A DNA stretch of 64,000 bases. It comes from Halichondria panicea. Lineage: Eukaryota > Porifera > Demospongiae > Suberitida > Halichondriidae. The stretch is from the NCBI RefSeq assembly GCF_963675165.1, contig NC_087377.1, positions 130,001-194,000 on the forward strand, read 5' to 3'. This document shows, piece by piece, positions 9,601 to 21,330 of the stretch. The notes under the pieces are model-generated. The model was not told where the DNA came from. It searched no databases and worked only from the letters and a program-made list of their open reading frames with translations. Positions within the stretch are counted from its first letter, which is position 1. Every line of letters starts with the position of its first letter. Position numbers and translations under genes: made by a program.

Positions 9601-9811
9601 TTCGATTCTCTAAGATCATAATGACACATTATAATTGTTATTATTACACAACTATATACTATTGTTCTTGTTCTTACAAAACATTACATTATAATGTTAC
9701 GTTGTTTCATATTAATTATAAATTATAGGCCAAGGAACAAGTACAGCAGCCATTCAGTGTTAGGTAGTGCCAGACCATCAAACCATCACCTTGTCCATCC
9801 ATATATACACA

Positions 9812-10365
9812 ACCATCAACCTACACAGAGAGCATGAGAGACTTGTCACACAACATAGCTAGCTACTCATCTGTGTGTATGCTGTTACCGTCAACCTACA
9901 TAGAGAGCATGAGAGACTTGTCACACACCATAGCTAGCTACTCATCTGTGTGTATGCTGTTACAGTGGCTCCTCCACAACCGTCAACCTACACAGAGAGC
10001 ATGAGAGACTTGTCACACAACATAGCTATAGCTACTCATCTGTGTGTATGCTGTTACCGTCATCCTACATAGAGAGCATGAGAGACTTGTCACACAACAT
10101 AGCTAGCTACTCATCTGTGCATGTGTATGCTGTTACAGTGGCTCCTCCACAACCGTCAACCTACACAGAGAGCATGAGAGACTTGTCACACAACATAGCT
10201 AGCTACTTATCTGTGTGTATGCTGTTACAGTGGCTCCTCCACAACTGTCAACCTACACAGAGAGCATGAGAGACTTGTCACACAACATAGCTATAGCTAC
10301 TTATCTGTGTGTATGCTGTTACAGCGGGACAACCATCAACCTACACAGAGAGCATGAGAGATACT
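9812..10365. repeat. About 95-bp tandem repeat, copy A (7 units)
   Basis: Units begin 'caacctacacagagagcatg' and include 'agctagctactcatctgtgt' and a variable 'acagtggctcctccacaac' tail that some units lack. There is a single unit at 14175 and about four at 62995-63340. Unit-number differences show recent expansion. Short frames here are artefacts of the repeat. Confidence 0.85.
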
Positions 10366-10495
10366 GTACACAATGGAGCTACTTATCTTTTGCTGTGAAG
10401 AAACATCGACCTACACACCATTGAAGCCAGCCATACTTATCTTGAGTGTCTCCATAGCTGCACACAAGACAATCTACACACACACACACTCACCA

Positions 10496-10660
10496 CTAAT
10501 AAATGATAGTAGTGGGCGTTGAGATCTGAGCCCCTCCCCCACATCTCCAGTCAAGCCCCGCCCCCTTCAGTACCTGCAATACATTATACAGTGATGAGGT
10601 TAGTAATCCTCCCTGGGTCCCAGAGTAGCATGGCTTGTCTGTACCTGGAGGAGAGAGAAT
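10496..10660 (-). CDS. Coding-like terminal exon, three copies
   Basis: On the minus strand, after an acceptor-like cctccag, the frame YRQAMLLWDPGRITNLITV ends at a stop in the 63.6-kb copy. Copies at 10.6 and 14.5 kb are close. A second frame through the same bases stays open longer (TDKPCYSGTQGG). I do not recognise it; conservation could reflect recent duplication only. Confidence 0.25.
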   Translation of the reverse strand: MLSPPGTDKPCYSGTQGGLLTSSLYNVLQVLKGAGLDWRCGGGAQISTPTTIIY

Positions 10661-11524
10661 TAAGACAAAAGCAGTGAGAGAATGGAACACTAGTACAGTA
10701 GCTAGTAGGAGGAACTGTGTGTGGTGTGCATTGTGGCTGCAAGAGAACAAGCAAATGCATGGTTACATTGAGAGCAGCAGTTCAAACAAAACCATCCACT
10801 CCACACAATACAATACCAGCCAATCACCACCACAGCTGACAACCATCAGCCTAGTATTATCAATACACACACAATACATAATTATAACACCAGACAACAA
10901 AATTACACCCATAGCTGTTTGTGCTGTGCAGAGAAGAGATGAGAAATTCCCACAACAACAAATCAATTCAACAGCGAAGACCACCAATTAATTCAGATCA
11001 TTATTATCATCATAATACCAGACCAAGAGTGAATGCACTCCTGACCAGACAAATAATTATAATCAAATCACACATCATCACCAAACCAGACTGTGCAGAA
11101 GAGACAAAATTTCCCAACCCCACAACAACCAATCAAATCAACCACAAGAGGACCACCACCAGTAGTCCAGTAGTTTCCTTGCCCAAGGGACTAATACAAT
11201 AAGGGCATAATAAACTAAAGGGACCCTGTGACTGTGAGTACCATTAACTGAGCACAGAAGTAATCAACCAGAATGTGTGGGATGGTTCAACAACAGTAGA
11301 CTCACAGAGACAACACCTCCTTGTTCTTGAAGCCCTTGTCGACTCCAGTTGCAACAAGCCTGGCATGCAAGGCTTGCACAAGTGCTCAAGACTACTCTTC
11401 ACAAATCCAGTCAAAGGCTACAGTTCCCTTGGCAAACCTAGGGTTTAGTTAAAGCTTGAACTTACCAATTCCATGTGCAGTAGGCACAGAGTTAAGATCC
11501 TAAAAAAGCCGTCATAACAGATTA
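10661..11524. other. Shared 3' flank of the duplicated segment, then unique sequence
   Basis: 10661-11190 matches 14520-15010 and 63640-64000. It is CA-rich and AT-rich with many short plus-strand frames that are not conserved in phase. 11190-11524 is unique. No gene was supported. Confidence 0.5.
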
Positions 11525-11771
11525 GGCCACTCCAAGTGATACTCTGGTTTCTGGTCCACCGCCCGCATCAGATTTTATTCTATCTCATTATTTCTACTAC
11601 GCATGCACAGAATGGCCATGTGGTACAAAATAGTGTGATAATGATTTCATTTGCAAAATAATGAGATTCATAAGGTGAAAAATTGATAATGACATAATGA
11701 GAAAAGCCGCCCGCCCGCATGCAATTAGAAAAACTTCAGGACCAGAAACCAGAGTATCACTTGGAGTGGCC
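11525..11771. mobile_element. Harbinger/Tourist-type MITE, 247 bp
   Basis: Perfect 33-bp inverted termini start GGCCACTCCAAGTGATACTC. A TTA duplication flanks it (11522-11524 and 11772-11774). Three-base TTA/TAA duplications and GG-starting termini are typical of PIF/Harbinger MITEs. There is no coding capacity. Confidence 0.85.
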
Positions 11772-11774
11772 TTA

Positions 11775-12170
11775 GTATAAGCCAAGAAGCAGCAGTTGTC
11801 TAACTATATTATAGCTAGCTATTCTAATGATCCTAGCTAACTAACTATTGGAACTGATAACGAGATCTTAACACTCCCAATTATGGCAGGATGCTGCCCT
11901 TTAGGCAGGTACTAGCAGAGTGCTCCCTCTGAGAATATTCCAGGCCATGACGTCAGAGTCTCCAAGGAGATGCCATGGAGACAACATGGAGGACCGCAGG
12001 AGTACTAGCTACAAATTTAAAGTGTTGCAAGTATTGTGGCATTGCGAAATCTGTCCCTGCATGTGAATGCTCATACGCATGCGCAGTGTGCCCTCCATGC
12101 AATTCAACAGCATAGAGACCAGCCCCTCCCCTTTTATCCATTATCGTGCAGAAGCTCGACGACCTTTTCA
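11775..12170. other. No supported gene
   Basis: Contains 'ccaggccatgacgtcagagtctcc' like 19210-19240, so part of this stretch shares ancestry with the exon-bearing copy at 19.2 kb, but the reading frame there is not maintained. Confidence 0.35.
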
Positions 12171-12174
12171 GCTA

Positions 12175-12279
12175 GCTATCATCGATCCTAGGCTGAATTT
12201 TCGCTTTTATAACGGTTAGGCAAACAACTAATCGTTATAAAAGCAAAAACTCGGCCTGGGATCAAGGCTAGCTATCATG
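12175..12279. mobile_element. Diverged copy of 100-bp palindromic MITE
   Basis: Inverted arms share 'tttcgcttttataacggtta' with the perfect palindrome at 34896-34995, but have several mismatches and the left tip is missing. Flanking gctatcatc/gctatcatg (8 of 9 identical) fits a decayed 9-bp target duplication. Confidence 0.7.
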
Positions 12280-12499
12280 CATGCTGCCATTAATGTACAA
12301 AATCAACCTGAATAACTACTTAGAAACTGCCATGGCAATTGTATAATTATGCTTTTATATAATTATAACGCTGATGACTGCATTATTATTTTTATGCACA
12401 AATCTTAGCAAGAGTGGGAACCAGCAAAACAAAGCATAACAATTAATTAGTTGTTTCTGATCAATAAAAGATGTACGAGTCACTATCATGGTATGGAAT
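12280..12499. other. AT-rich spacer
   Basis: No gene, repeat unit or inverted repeat was recognised. Confidence 0.3.
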
Positions 12500-12870
12500 G
12501 GGTTCAATTCACTAGCAATAGTTTTGCGTTCCCGTGAGTGGGTTCAATTCACTAGCAATAGTTTTGCGTTCCCGTGAGTGAGTTCAATTCACTAGCAATA
12601 GTTTTACGTTCGCATGAGTGGGTTCAATTCACTAGCAATAGTTTTACGTTCCCGTGAGTGGGTTCAATTCACTAGCAATAGTTTTACGTTCGCATGAGTG
12701 GGTTCAATTCACTAGCAATAGTTTTACGTTCCCGTGAGTGTGTTCAATTCACTAGCAATAGTTTTACGTTCCCGTGAGTGGGTTCAATTCACTAGCAATA
12801 GTTTTACGTTCTCGTGAGTGGGTTCAATTCACTAGCAATAGTTTTACGTTCCCATGAGTGGAGGTTCAAT
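12500..12870. repeat. 40-bp satellite array, copy B (about 9 units)
   Basis: Unit 'ggttcaattcactagcaata' plus 'gttttacgttcccgtgagtg', 40 nt. This copy of the composite lacks the 53-bp array and the two exons of the 73-aa gene that precede it elsewhere. Confidence 0.92.
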
Positions 12871-14350
12871 AATTCACAACAGCTGCATTGTACCTCCTTG
12901 TTTTGTGTTTTTTATGCGAGTGCGCTGAATGCGCCAGGGAAAGCTTAGGTTTTCTGAATGCTTAGAAACAGACCTTTCAAATGGTACCATCAAAGTTCAT
13001 AAAGATAACATTATTTGACAATTAATTTTAGTCCCCATGGTCCGAGGTCTAAAAATAACAAATTAAGGGCCCGGATGAAATATTGGATTGAAACACGTCA
13101 TTTGAAAGGTACTTTTCTAAGCTTTCGGAATATTATAAAATTTTTGACATTGGATGAACTGTTATGGTTGTTGAAAGACACACCTTCCGTTTAATTCGTG
13201 AATCTTTCAGCTGCCATAACTTAAATTCTGTGGAGGATCGAAAGTCAAAAATTTTTATAGTTTTTTGAATGCTTAGAAACACCTTTCAAATGGTATACGA
13301 TAGTTTGATGTTTTTTATGCGTTGTACTCCCCCCCCCCCCTTGTGTGACAGTGTTTTTAGTGGAATAGTTATTGTTTTTTATGTGCTGTACTCCTCCCTT
13401 GTGTTGTATTTTTTTTTGCGAGTGCGCTAAATGCGCCAGCGAAAGTCTTAGGCTCCCGCGAGTTGGCTGAATGCACTAGCGAACGTCTTAGGCTCTCGCG
13501 AGTTGGCTGAATGCACCACGAAAATGACCCGCTATACGATAGTTGGAATAGTTAGTGTTCTTTATGCACTGTACTCCCCCCTTGCATGTGTGACGGTGTT
13601 TTGGGTTAGTTAGTGTTCACTTCTCTATAATTACATACATGCATTAATTTGGGTGACAATTTGTGGGACATTATGATCATTGACGTGTGCAATAAATGAT
13701 GTATATATACTGTGTGTGTGTGCAGGACTGAACACCAGCCCCCGGCATGTATCATGAGGGACGCTGTACAGAGATGTTAGGGCAAGTTCCTTTAATTAGA
13801 TCCAGATATTGTAATTATTTCCTTCTTCCAGGTTGTTTGTGACTAAACGTGCTTATAGTTGCCATGGAGATGGAGATGGTAATTGACTGAAGTCATGTAC
13901 CTACCTCTCGATAGAAGGAAACAAGGATTTGTCAATAATTATAGTACTGTGATAAATAAATGTTTTGTCAACTTTGATTCTCTAAGATCATAATGAGACA
14001 TTATAATTGTTATTATTACACAACTATATACTATTGTTCTTGTTCTTACAAAACATTACATTATAATGTTACGTTGTTTCATATTAATTATAAATTATAG
14101 ACCAAGGAACAAGTACAGCAGCCATTCAGTGTTAGGTAGTGCCAGACCATCAAACCATCGCCTTGTCCATCCATATATACACAACCATCAACCTACACAG
14201 AGAGCATGAGAGACACTGTACACAATGGAGCTACTTATCTTTTGCTGTGAAGAGACATCGACCTACACACCATAGAAGCCAGCCATACTTATATTTGATG
14301 TCTCCATAGCTGCACACAAAACAATCTACCTACACACACACCACTCTAAT
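12871..14350. repeat. Composite repeat copy B: spacer, two CpG units, 3' block, one 95-bp unit
   Basis: 12871-13410 matches the spacer at 8230-8765. 13425-13520 holds two CpG-rich 40-bp units. 13650-13970 matches the 3' exon-like block with polyA signal. 14175-14260 is one unit of the 95-bp repeat. Order is the same as in copies A and D, with arrays contracted. Confidence 0.8.
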
Positions 14351-15022
14351 AAATGATAGTAGTGGGCGTTCAGATCTGAGCCCCTCCCCCACATCTCCAG
14401 TCAAGCCCCGCCCCCTTCAGTACCTGCAATACATTATACAGTGATGAGGTTAGTAATCCTCCCTGGGTCCCAGAGCAGCATGGCTTGTCTGTACCTGAGG
14501 GAGAGAGGAGACAAAAGCAGTGAGAGAATGAAACACTAGTACAGTAGCTAGTAGGAGGAGCTGTGTGTGTGTGTGCATTGTGGCTGCAAGAGAACACCGG
14601 TTACATTGAGAGCAGCAGTTCAAACAAAACCATCCACTCCACACAATACAATACTAGCCAATCACCACCACAGCTGACAACCATCAGCCTAGTATTATCA
14701 ATACACACACAATACATAATTATAACACCATACAGACAACAAAATTACACCCATAGCTGTTTGTGCTGTCCAGGGAACCGGAAGAGATGAGAAATTCCCA
14801 CAACAACAAATCAATTCAACAGTGAAGACCACCAATTAATTCAGATCATTATTATCATCATAATACCAGACCAGGAATGAATGCACTCCTGACCAGACAA
14901 ATCATTATAATCAAATCACACATCACCAAACCAGACTATGCAACAAAATTTCGCAACCACAACAACCATGCAATCAAATCATCCACAGAAGGACCACCAC
15001 CAGTAGTTTCCTTGCACAATAT

Positions 15023-15280
15023 TGGTTGCCAAAATGATGATCACCTTTGAGAAAAAATCACACACAAAACAAACACCAAATGCTAAAATCATAAAAAACT
15101 GTTCTAAAAATCAAATTCTAAACTATTTTTTACCCCTGGGAACAGCTGTTGTTTGCTAGACTAATCCAGGGCTTGCTGCGGAAAGCCCTTCTTGTTCATT
15201 CACTTTCTGGTCCCGTTTCTTACCATTGAATTTACTGTACCAAAATACTCCCACTCACTACTTTCAGTCCGACATCTCCA
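15023..15280. mobile_element. Truncated right end of the 1,245-bp TIR element
   Basis: Closely matches 36480-36726, the right part of the element at 35482-36726, and ends at a diverged terminus (tccgacatctcca). The left 1 kb is missing. It abuts the piggyBac region. Confidence 0.7.
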
Positions 15281-15540
15281 CCAATAGGCCTCGGCTGCAG
15301 CAGTCCTGCTTCTCTTGGCTGCTGCTAAAGAATCTGGGTGGAGCTGTTGCTGGACTGAAGCTAGGACGCCTTCTAATTATATCCACCGTCAAGGTACCCA
15401 TTATAAAGTAAAAAGCTTATATCATACAGAAATTTTTTGATACAGACGCTTGAATACTACTGTTGTTTTTATACCACCCAACAAACACAAAATATTTATA
15501 ACATGAACAAACATTTTTTAATAATAATATAGAGCTGCAG

Positions 15541-17471
15541 GCCAAGAGGCCACACTGGACCACGGAGGAGGTTCTACAAGACATCTTGAATGATGAGGAA
15601 CCTGCAGAGGAGTGGGAAGAGGATATGGCAGAGGAGTGGGAAGAGGATATGGAAGAGGTAACAGCGGACAGGGATGAGCCAGTCATGCAGGGCAGTGACG
15701 AAGAATTTTCTGATTGGGATGAAGGTGGGGTCCTAAAACTAAACTGAATACCGATATAATTTATTACAACGTACATGTAGAAATGGAGCCCCCGTCAACA
15801 GACAGCAATCCTGCACAAGGTAAATTAAATTAATAATAATTATAAGGTTAACAATTTGTACCAGCTATTGATAAATCCTTTCCTAGACGACACAAGTGAC
15901 GACGACACAAGTGGTCCAAGCAACTCGTCACACGGTTTGTGCAATGTTATGAAGTACAATTACAATCAGTTAGACTACCACACAAAACTAATGTATAGCT
16001 AATTATTATTACCCTCACATTAATTTAGGCAATGAGCAACCTACCTGGAGGAGTGAATTGCACACCCTGACTATCAAGTCATTTGAGTCAGCAGTAGGAA
16101 CAACAGTGGACATCTCAGAGAGGCCAGAAGAAGTGTTTCTGCTATTTTTTAACAATGGTCTGCAGGGACACATTGTGTGTGACTACGCTAGACATGTAAT
16201 GGGAGAGGAGGCATACCGAACGTGGACTCAACTCACAGTTGAAGAGCTCCGGGCCTTCTTCGGATACTCCATCCTCATCTTGTTTCACGAGGTGATCCCT
16301 CGCACGATCGGTTAGGGAAGATCCACCCCCTCATTGAGCACCTGGGTGAGAGGTTCGAAGGTTTGTACAACCCTACACAGAATGTAGCAGCAATGATTAA
16401 GTTTCAGGGGCAGTCTTCCCTAAAGCATTATATGCCTATGAAACCGATCAAACGGGGGATCAAGGTGTGGGTATTGGCAGATAGTGCTAACGGCTATTTC
16501 CATAAATTTGACATATACACGGGGAAGCAAAAGAAGAGACAGGTTGGATTTGGTGAGTATGTTGTCAAAACACTTACCGACGGGCTGAAGAAGAAAAATC
16601 ACCACGTTTTCTTTGACAACTTTTTTACGAGCCCCAAACTTCTTGAAGATATGGAGAAGGATGGTATTTATGGGTGTGGTGTAGGTTTACCACCAGGGCT
16701 GAAGAAACATGGTTTGAAGAAGAGGTACTATTGTGCGTGTGTGTGTATGTGTATGCTTTTGCGAGTGTGTGTGTGTGGTGTGTGTGTGTGTGTGTGTGTG
16801 GTGTGTGGTGTGTGTGACTGTGCTAACTAAAATTATTTATCTCACCTTTTACAGAGGAGAATCCAAGATATTCCAGAAGGGACCACTGGTGGCGTGTGCA
16901 TGGCACGACAGCAAGGAGCTCACGGTCCTCTCAACGACGTCGCAACCAGTAGCAACGGGATCCGTTCTCAGGCGACAGAGAGACGGTTTAAGAATGCCTG
17001 TGAGTTGCCCTGATAGCATAATAATCTACAACAAGCACATGGAAGGTGTGGACAGAGGGGACCAAATACGTGGATATTATTCCTGTCGAACAAGAAGTCG
17101 GAAGTTCTACAAGTATATATTTTATTTCCTATTTGATGTTTCTATCATATTTTACACACTAATTATACCTCCAAGCCGAATCAAAACGTAAAAGACTTCC
17201 GCCTCCAACTGGCCAAGGAGCTGATTGGCACGTACTATTCAAGGAGACTCCCAGGCCGCTCAAGTAGAGTCCAGCGCCCTCTTCAGCTCCAACACTTTCC
17301 TCTCAAAATGTGCCTGCAACCACCTGCAAAGAGATGTAAACGGGGATGGTGTGCGTTCTGCTGGAAGGACTCCAACAAGAGGACTGACAGATGTAACGAG
17401 TGTGGTGTCTGGCTCTGCCATGGTGGAAACCCAACATCAGACTGTTTCTATTTGTGGCATAAGAACTTGTA
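15541..17471 (+). pseudogene. PiggyBac-family transposase, inactive
   Basis: Exons in plus orientation give an acid N-terminus (KRPHWTTEEVLQDILNDEE, EEFSDWDE), then LTVEELRAFFGYSILI, then after a deletion DRLGKIHPLIEHLGERFEGL, SLKHYMPMKPIKRGIKVWVL, VFFDNFFTSPKLLEDME and YNKHMEGVDRGDQ. It ends in a Cys/His-rich domain (CAFCWKDSNKRTDRCNECGV to WHKNL) before a stop. Family members use three catalytic Asp. Those in DNFFTS and GVDRGDQ are present, but the first is missing because the usual VDE before AMIKFQG is absent. A large internal block is also deleted at about 16300 with a stop nearby. An intron (16725-16854) holds a (TG)n tract. TTAA-flanked ends were not located. Confidence 0.85.
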
Positions 17472-17787
17472 AATATTATAATTATTATCTTATTTACTGT
17501 TTATGATAATTATTATTTATTAGTACGGCTTCATTATAGTCACATGATGTACGCTAATGATACACACTAATCATTATAATTATTTAAAGCAACAAAGCTA
17601 CGCGTACATATATACGTACTGCATCGCTCGGTAGATTAATAATACACAGCCTATCACTCACCTTGTGACACGTACGTTTGGTTGACTGCTCCACCACCTG
17701 AGAATCACACGCATCTGTGATCCAGCAATACTCTGTACACACAAAGAAAGATGATGAAGGGTTCTTAGTACTACAAATTCTAGATAC
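17472..17787. other. AT-rich flank after piggyBac
   Basis: Nothing coding was recognised. The right terminus of the piggyBac element presumably lies here, but no clear inverted terminus was identified. Confidence 0.3.
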
Positions 17788-18430
<643 letters not shown>

Positions 18431-19095
18431 TATCTGCCATTCAGGCTGTATTATTTTATCAAAGTGTATCATAGGCCCTAAAGAATACTCTAAACATCAC
18501 TACAGTCAACATACAGCTTAGGAAGCTTGGTAGAGCTGGGCCACTGCAAGTGTTTCTTCGTTCACAGTCACACACGAGATCACATTTGTATATAAGCCAC
18601 ACCTAGTACATACAGTACCTGCACACAAAAAAAGGTGAAGCAAAGCTTCTTAGGAGTTTAAACTCTACAGCTATGTGCTATATACCAAGCACAATTAGTA
18701 TTAGACTGTATGAAGCTTCTAGAGAATCGAAAAAGCCAAGTGACAAAGTGGAATTATACACAACTACTACTTACCACTTGACAGAAGCAGATCACAGCCA
18801 AATTTTCGAGATAGTAAGCGATTCGGGCATCATCTTGTAGATCTTTGACTGATCAACTTGAGCTGTAATAATTGATAGTGTATGTACAGTCTTGTAGCAC
18901 TACTAAATACACACATTATCTCGCGCTGTTTCTGCAACACAGTGGAAAGCTCGCGATGTTTTTATAACACAGCGGAAGGCTGCAAAAAAATCAAGTCAAT
19001 CAATAAAACATGACCAAATAAACAACTACAATGCTCCACAAGGCTTCCTAGCCTAACATTCCTGCAAACATGCAAGCTACAAGCAAGCAAAGAAA
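18431..19095. other. No supported gene
   Basis: AT-rich sequence containing 'atcttgtagatctttgactg' and 'actatcaattat'. Part of 18840-18910 resembles the intron of the 73-aa gene in reverse orientation (around 7370-7440). No exon was supported. Confidence 0.3.
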
Positions 19096-19098
19096 CTC

Positions 19099-19190
19099 AC
19101 CTCTTCCAGCAAGACACTGAGCTTCTTCTTCAAACGGGTCAGGTGGCATATCCGGCACCTGATCCCTTCAAACTTCAAAGGAACTGAGCT
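19099..19190 (-). CDS. Coding-like exon, family unknown
   Basis: Bounded by acceptor (ttaattccag) and donor (gtgagt) on the minus strand. One frame is open throughout (SSVPLKFEGIRCRICHLTRL then KKKLSVLLEE). No family was recognised. Confidence 0.25.
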
Positions 19191-19218
19191 TCTGGAATTA
19201 ACTGGATCTGAGAATATT

Positions 19219-19470
19219 TCAGGCCATTGACGTCAGAGTCTCAGTTTCAGAGCTGGAGGTAAAGCCTTTGAAGTGATCCTTTGACGAGGCCTTGAATTCC
19301 AATTCATTTTCAGTCCCTCTAACTCTGGGTCTTCTCTTGCTCCACTCGAAGGAAAGGCTCTTGTCCCTCAACTCTCGATCAGAGGCAAAGGACAGGGCAA
19401 GGAGGAACACATCATCTCCTTCGCTGACTTCCTGACAGTGTAACGTGGGGTAATGGATGTTAGTAGATAC
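19219..19470 (-). CDS. Terminal coding exon of kinase-locus copy C, family unknown
   Basis: After an acceptor (ttacactgtcag) the minus strand encodes EVSEGDDVFLLALSFASDRE, then SLSFEWSKRRPRV and a Ser/Thr-rich end TSSSETETLTSMA before a stop. It follows the N-lobe kinase exon. The sequence does not match known kinase segments that I can name; it may be an unrelated exon joined by rearrangement. Its 3' end is echoed near 11940. Confidence 0.4.
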   Translation of the reverse strand, partial: VSTNIHYPTLHCQEVSEGDDVFLLALSFASDRELRDKSLSFEWSKRRPRVRGTENELEFKASSKDHFKGFTSSSETETLTSMA

Positions 19471-19507
19471 TCTTGCACACATGCATAATTATAACAAAAT
19501 TACTCAC

Positions 19508-19792
19508 TTCTGCAAACCAGCATTCTTGGTGATCGAGGACTGAGAGAGATTTCACTGGTGCATGTATATAACTCCATTAGTATGAGGACCTCGTGTACAT
19601 CACTGGATATCTGCTTAGTAATGGATGAAATGTATGTCACAGAATACGAGCAATCAGACAGAGCCTTGGTGACAGCAATCTCTTGTTTGATGAGGTAGAC
19701 GTCAGCATCATTGTTGACTGCCAGTCTCTTCAGAGCTATAGCTTGCGTCCATTACTGGCTCTGACCACAAAGACGACATGCAGCAAAGCCAC
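19508..19792 (-). pseudogene. NAK/AAK1-like kinase N-lobe exon, frame-disrupted
   Basis: Minus-strand exon between acceptor (gtgtgctag side, ctag) and donor gtgagt. It shows GGFA, then VVFVVRASNGRK, then IALKRLAVNNDADVYLIKQE, AVTKALSD and SSDVHEVLILMELYT. These match the glycine loop, the VAIK-type lysine strand (ALKR), the alphaC helix and the hinge (VLILMDF) of AAK1-type kinases. GGFA and ALKR are in one frame and the stretch between them in another, so two compensating indels exist and a stop falls in the main frame. The sibling copies lack this exon. Confidence 0.75.
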
Positions 19793-19797
19793 CTAGT

Positions 19798-19898
19798 GTG
19801 TGTGTGTGCGTGGGCGGGTGTGTGTGTGGGGTGTGTGTAGAGTGTAGGTACTGTACAGTGAATTGCGCTTGCAACAGAATTTCACAATATGGTTAATT

Positions 19899-19934
<36 letters not shown>

Positions 19935-20257
19935 GGATGGTGTGTGAGGAAAATGGCTGACAATACTTATATAGGACGGCTAGTACATTTTGCAAAAGAG
20001 CCGACTTGGCATTTATTAATTTGGCATCTCAGGCGTGTTTACTACAGCAATGAGGTCGTATCCTAAACAGGTTATGAGAAGTCTCACCCAGGCAAGGCTA
20101 TATGCAAGGCCAGGTCTAATCCCCCAGTCAGTGTGAGGACAACACTTCAAGAGTCAAATTAGAGTCAAATTGCCCGTACCTCCCGTGGGGAGGGGGGGGC
20201 AACACATTGAGAGGCATTATCACCTAATCATGATTATACAGTATAGGTAGTTGTCAC
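19798..20257. other. Kinase intron with (TG)n and decayed repeat
   Basis: TG-rich tracts at 19797-19830 and 19901-19935. 20010-20035 matches 3080-3110. 20100-20220 is a G-rich block loosely like the 3.8-kb one. No exon. Confidence 0.4.
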
Positions 20258-20325
20258 CTGAGCTGAAACGGTACTAGACACTGGAGTGACACCAGAGTCA
20301 CACAATTCGTTGAGGTGTCCCTGTA
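20258..20325 (-). CDS. Short coding-like exon in kinase locus copy C
   Basis: Acceptor (tatcccctcag) and donor (gtgaca) frame a 68-nt stretch readable as QGHLNELCDSGVTPVSSTVS. It lies between the presumed first exon and the N-lobe exon, where an N-terminal kinase extension would be expected. Support is from splice signals only. Confidence 0.35.
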
Positions 20326-20539
20326 CTGAGGGGATAGCAAACACAGGGGTCAAAGTACACATAATTGTAGGAGAGTTTGTAGCCATTCAGCTTGTTGAGA
20401 TTCAGTAGCAGTAAGCTGTGCAAATTAATGATAGGCTTTCCAATAACTAAAGAATTGCATGGACAATCTCAACTATACATAAAAGTTCTACTGAAAATTA
20501 ATAAGTCATCAATTATTATTGTCTAAAGGTAGCGCTCAC

Positions 20540-20568
20540 CTTTCCCCTGAGTTAGAGTGTTGGTCCAT
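20540..20568 (-). CDS. Presumed first coding exon MDQHSDSGE (copy C)
   Basis: Same start and donor as at 4022-4050, with one base change (actcag to actcag/aactc region) not altering the start. It is separated by 157 bp from the divergent plus-strand start at 20726. Confidence 0.5.
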
Positions 20569-20725
20569 TGTGTCCAGTGCACCGTGCTAGCTAGTAGGAC
20601 CACTCCAATGGATGTGCTCTCAGAGTATTAGAGTGAATGCACCATATAGACAGTGGGTAAGAATCGTCAAACCATTAGACAAAAATTAATATGTTTCATT
20701 TTGTAGATTTGATGACGACACCAAG
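20569..20725. promoter_or_regulatory. Candidate bidirectional promoter (copy C)
   Basis: Only 157 bp separate the minus-strand ATG of the kinase locus from the plus-strand ATG of the 73-aa gene. The interval is conserved in copy D (58235-58411) and was conserved in copy A before transposon insertion. It includes 'gatgtgctctcagagtatta' and 'atgtttcattttgtagattt'. Promoter function is inferred from geometry and conservation alone. Confidence 0.4.
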
Positions 20726-21279
20726 ATGGAGAAGGTTGGGGAGGAAAAGCGTTCACTTGTCCTTCCCTCTAGGAGCTTCCACAAGGCTGGATATCGGGTG
20801 GATACTCACCCAAAAGACCAGCAGCATTGGATCACCAGGCAAAGAGCAGCGCAGCGAGTACAAGTGAGTAGCTAGTCATGATCAAAAGTGGACCACCTAG
20901 TATAGTGTATAGGCTGCTTTAGATGACTGGCATTCAATATCTGCTAATAGATATCATTACTAGTGATCAAACTATACAGCCTCTGTATCAAATGCATCCA
21001 TTGCTACACATTTGTTGACCCGTTGTCAGTCTCCAAGATAATGTGTGTATTTAGTAGTGCTAGAAGACTGTACATACACTATCAATTATTGCAGCTCAAG
21101 TTGATTTGAAGAAATAAAAATGTTTAAGATAATAATTGTTATGGTGGAATTATCTACTAGTGAGTGAGTGGTCTGATTGTTCTCTCACTTGTTAGATTCG
21201 TGAGGGTCAGTTGTTCACTCTGTTGGATGCTGATGATGATCCACCCATTGGACGTCAGATAAAAATACAGTCGACCTAA
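20726..21279 (+). CDS. 73-aa two-exon gene, copy C
   Basis: Exon 1 (20726-20863) encodes MEKVGEEKRSLVLPSRSFHK through to RAAQRVQ and ends at donor gtgagt in phase 0. Exon 2 (21196-21279) after acceptor ttgttag gives IREGQLFTLLDADDDP through to KIQST and a stop. The protein is 73 aa, basic in the first half and acidic in the second, without signal peptide or membrane segment. Copy D agrees at nearly every codon. It could be a real small protein or a leader of a longer transcript whose 3' block lies beyond the satellites. I do not recognise the family. Confidence 0.5.
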
Positions 21280-21330
21280 GGAACAGTGAGTACTGCCGCG
21301 TGCAGAGTGTGACTCTTTCCCTAACCAAAC

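Noticed and set aside
10635-11202. Plus-strand frames rich in Asn/Thr/His
   Set aside because: Low-complexity CA/AT-rich sequence; frames are not kept in the copies at 14.6 and 63.7 kb.
11953-12141. 62-codon minus-strand gene
   Set aside because: Part of it is homologous to the 3' end of the exon at 19.2 kb but in a different frame; no splice signals.
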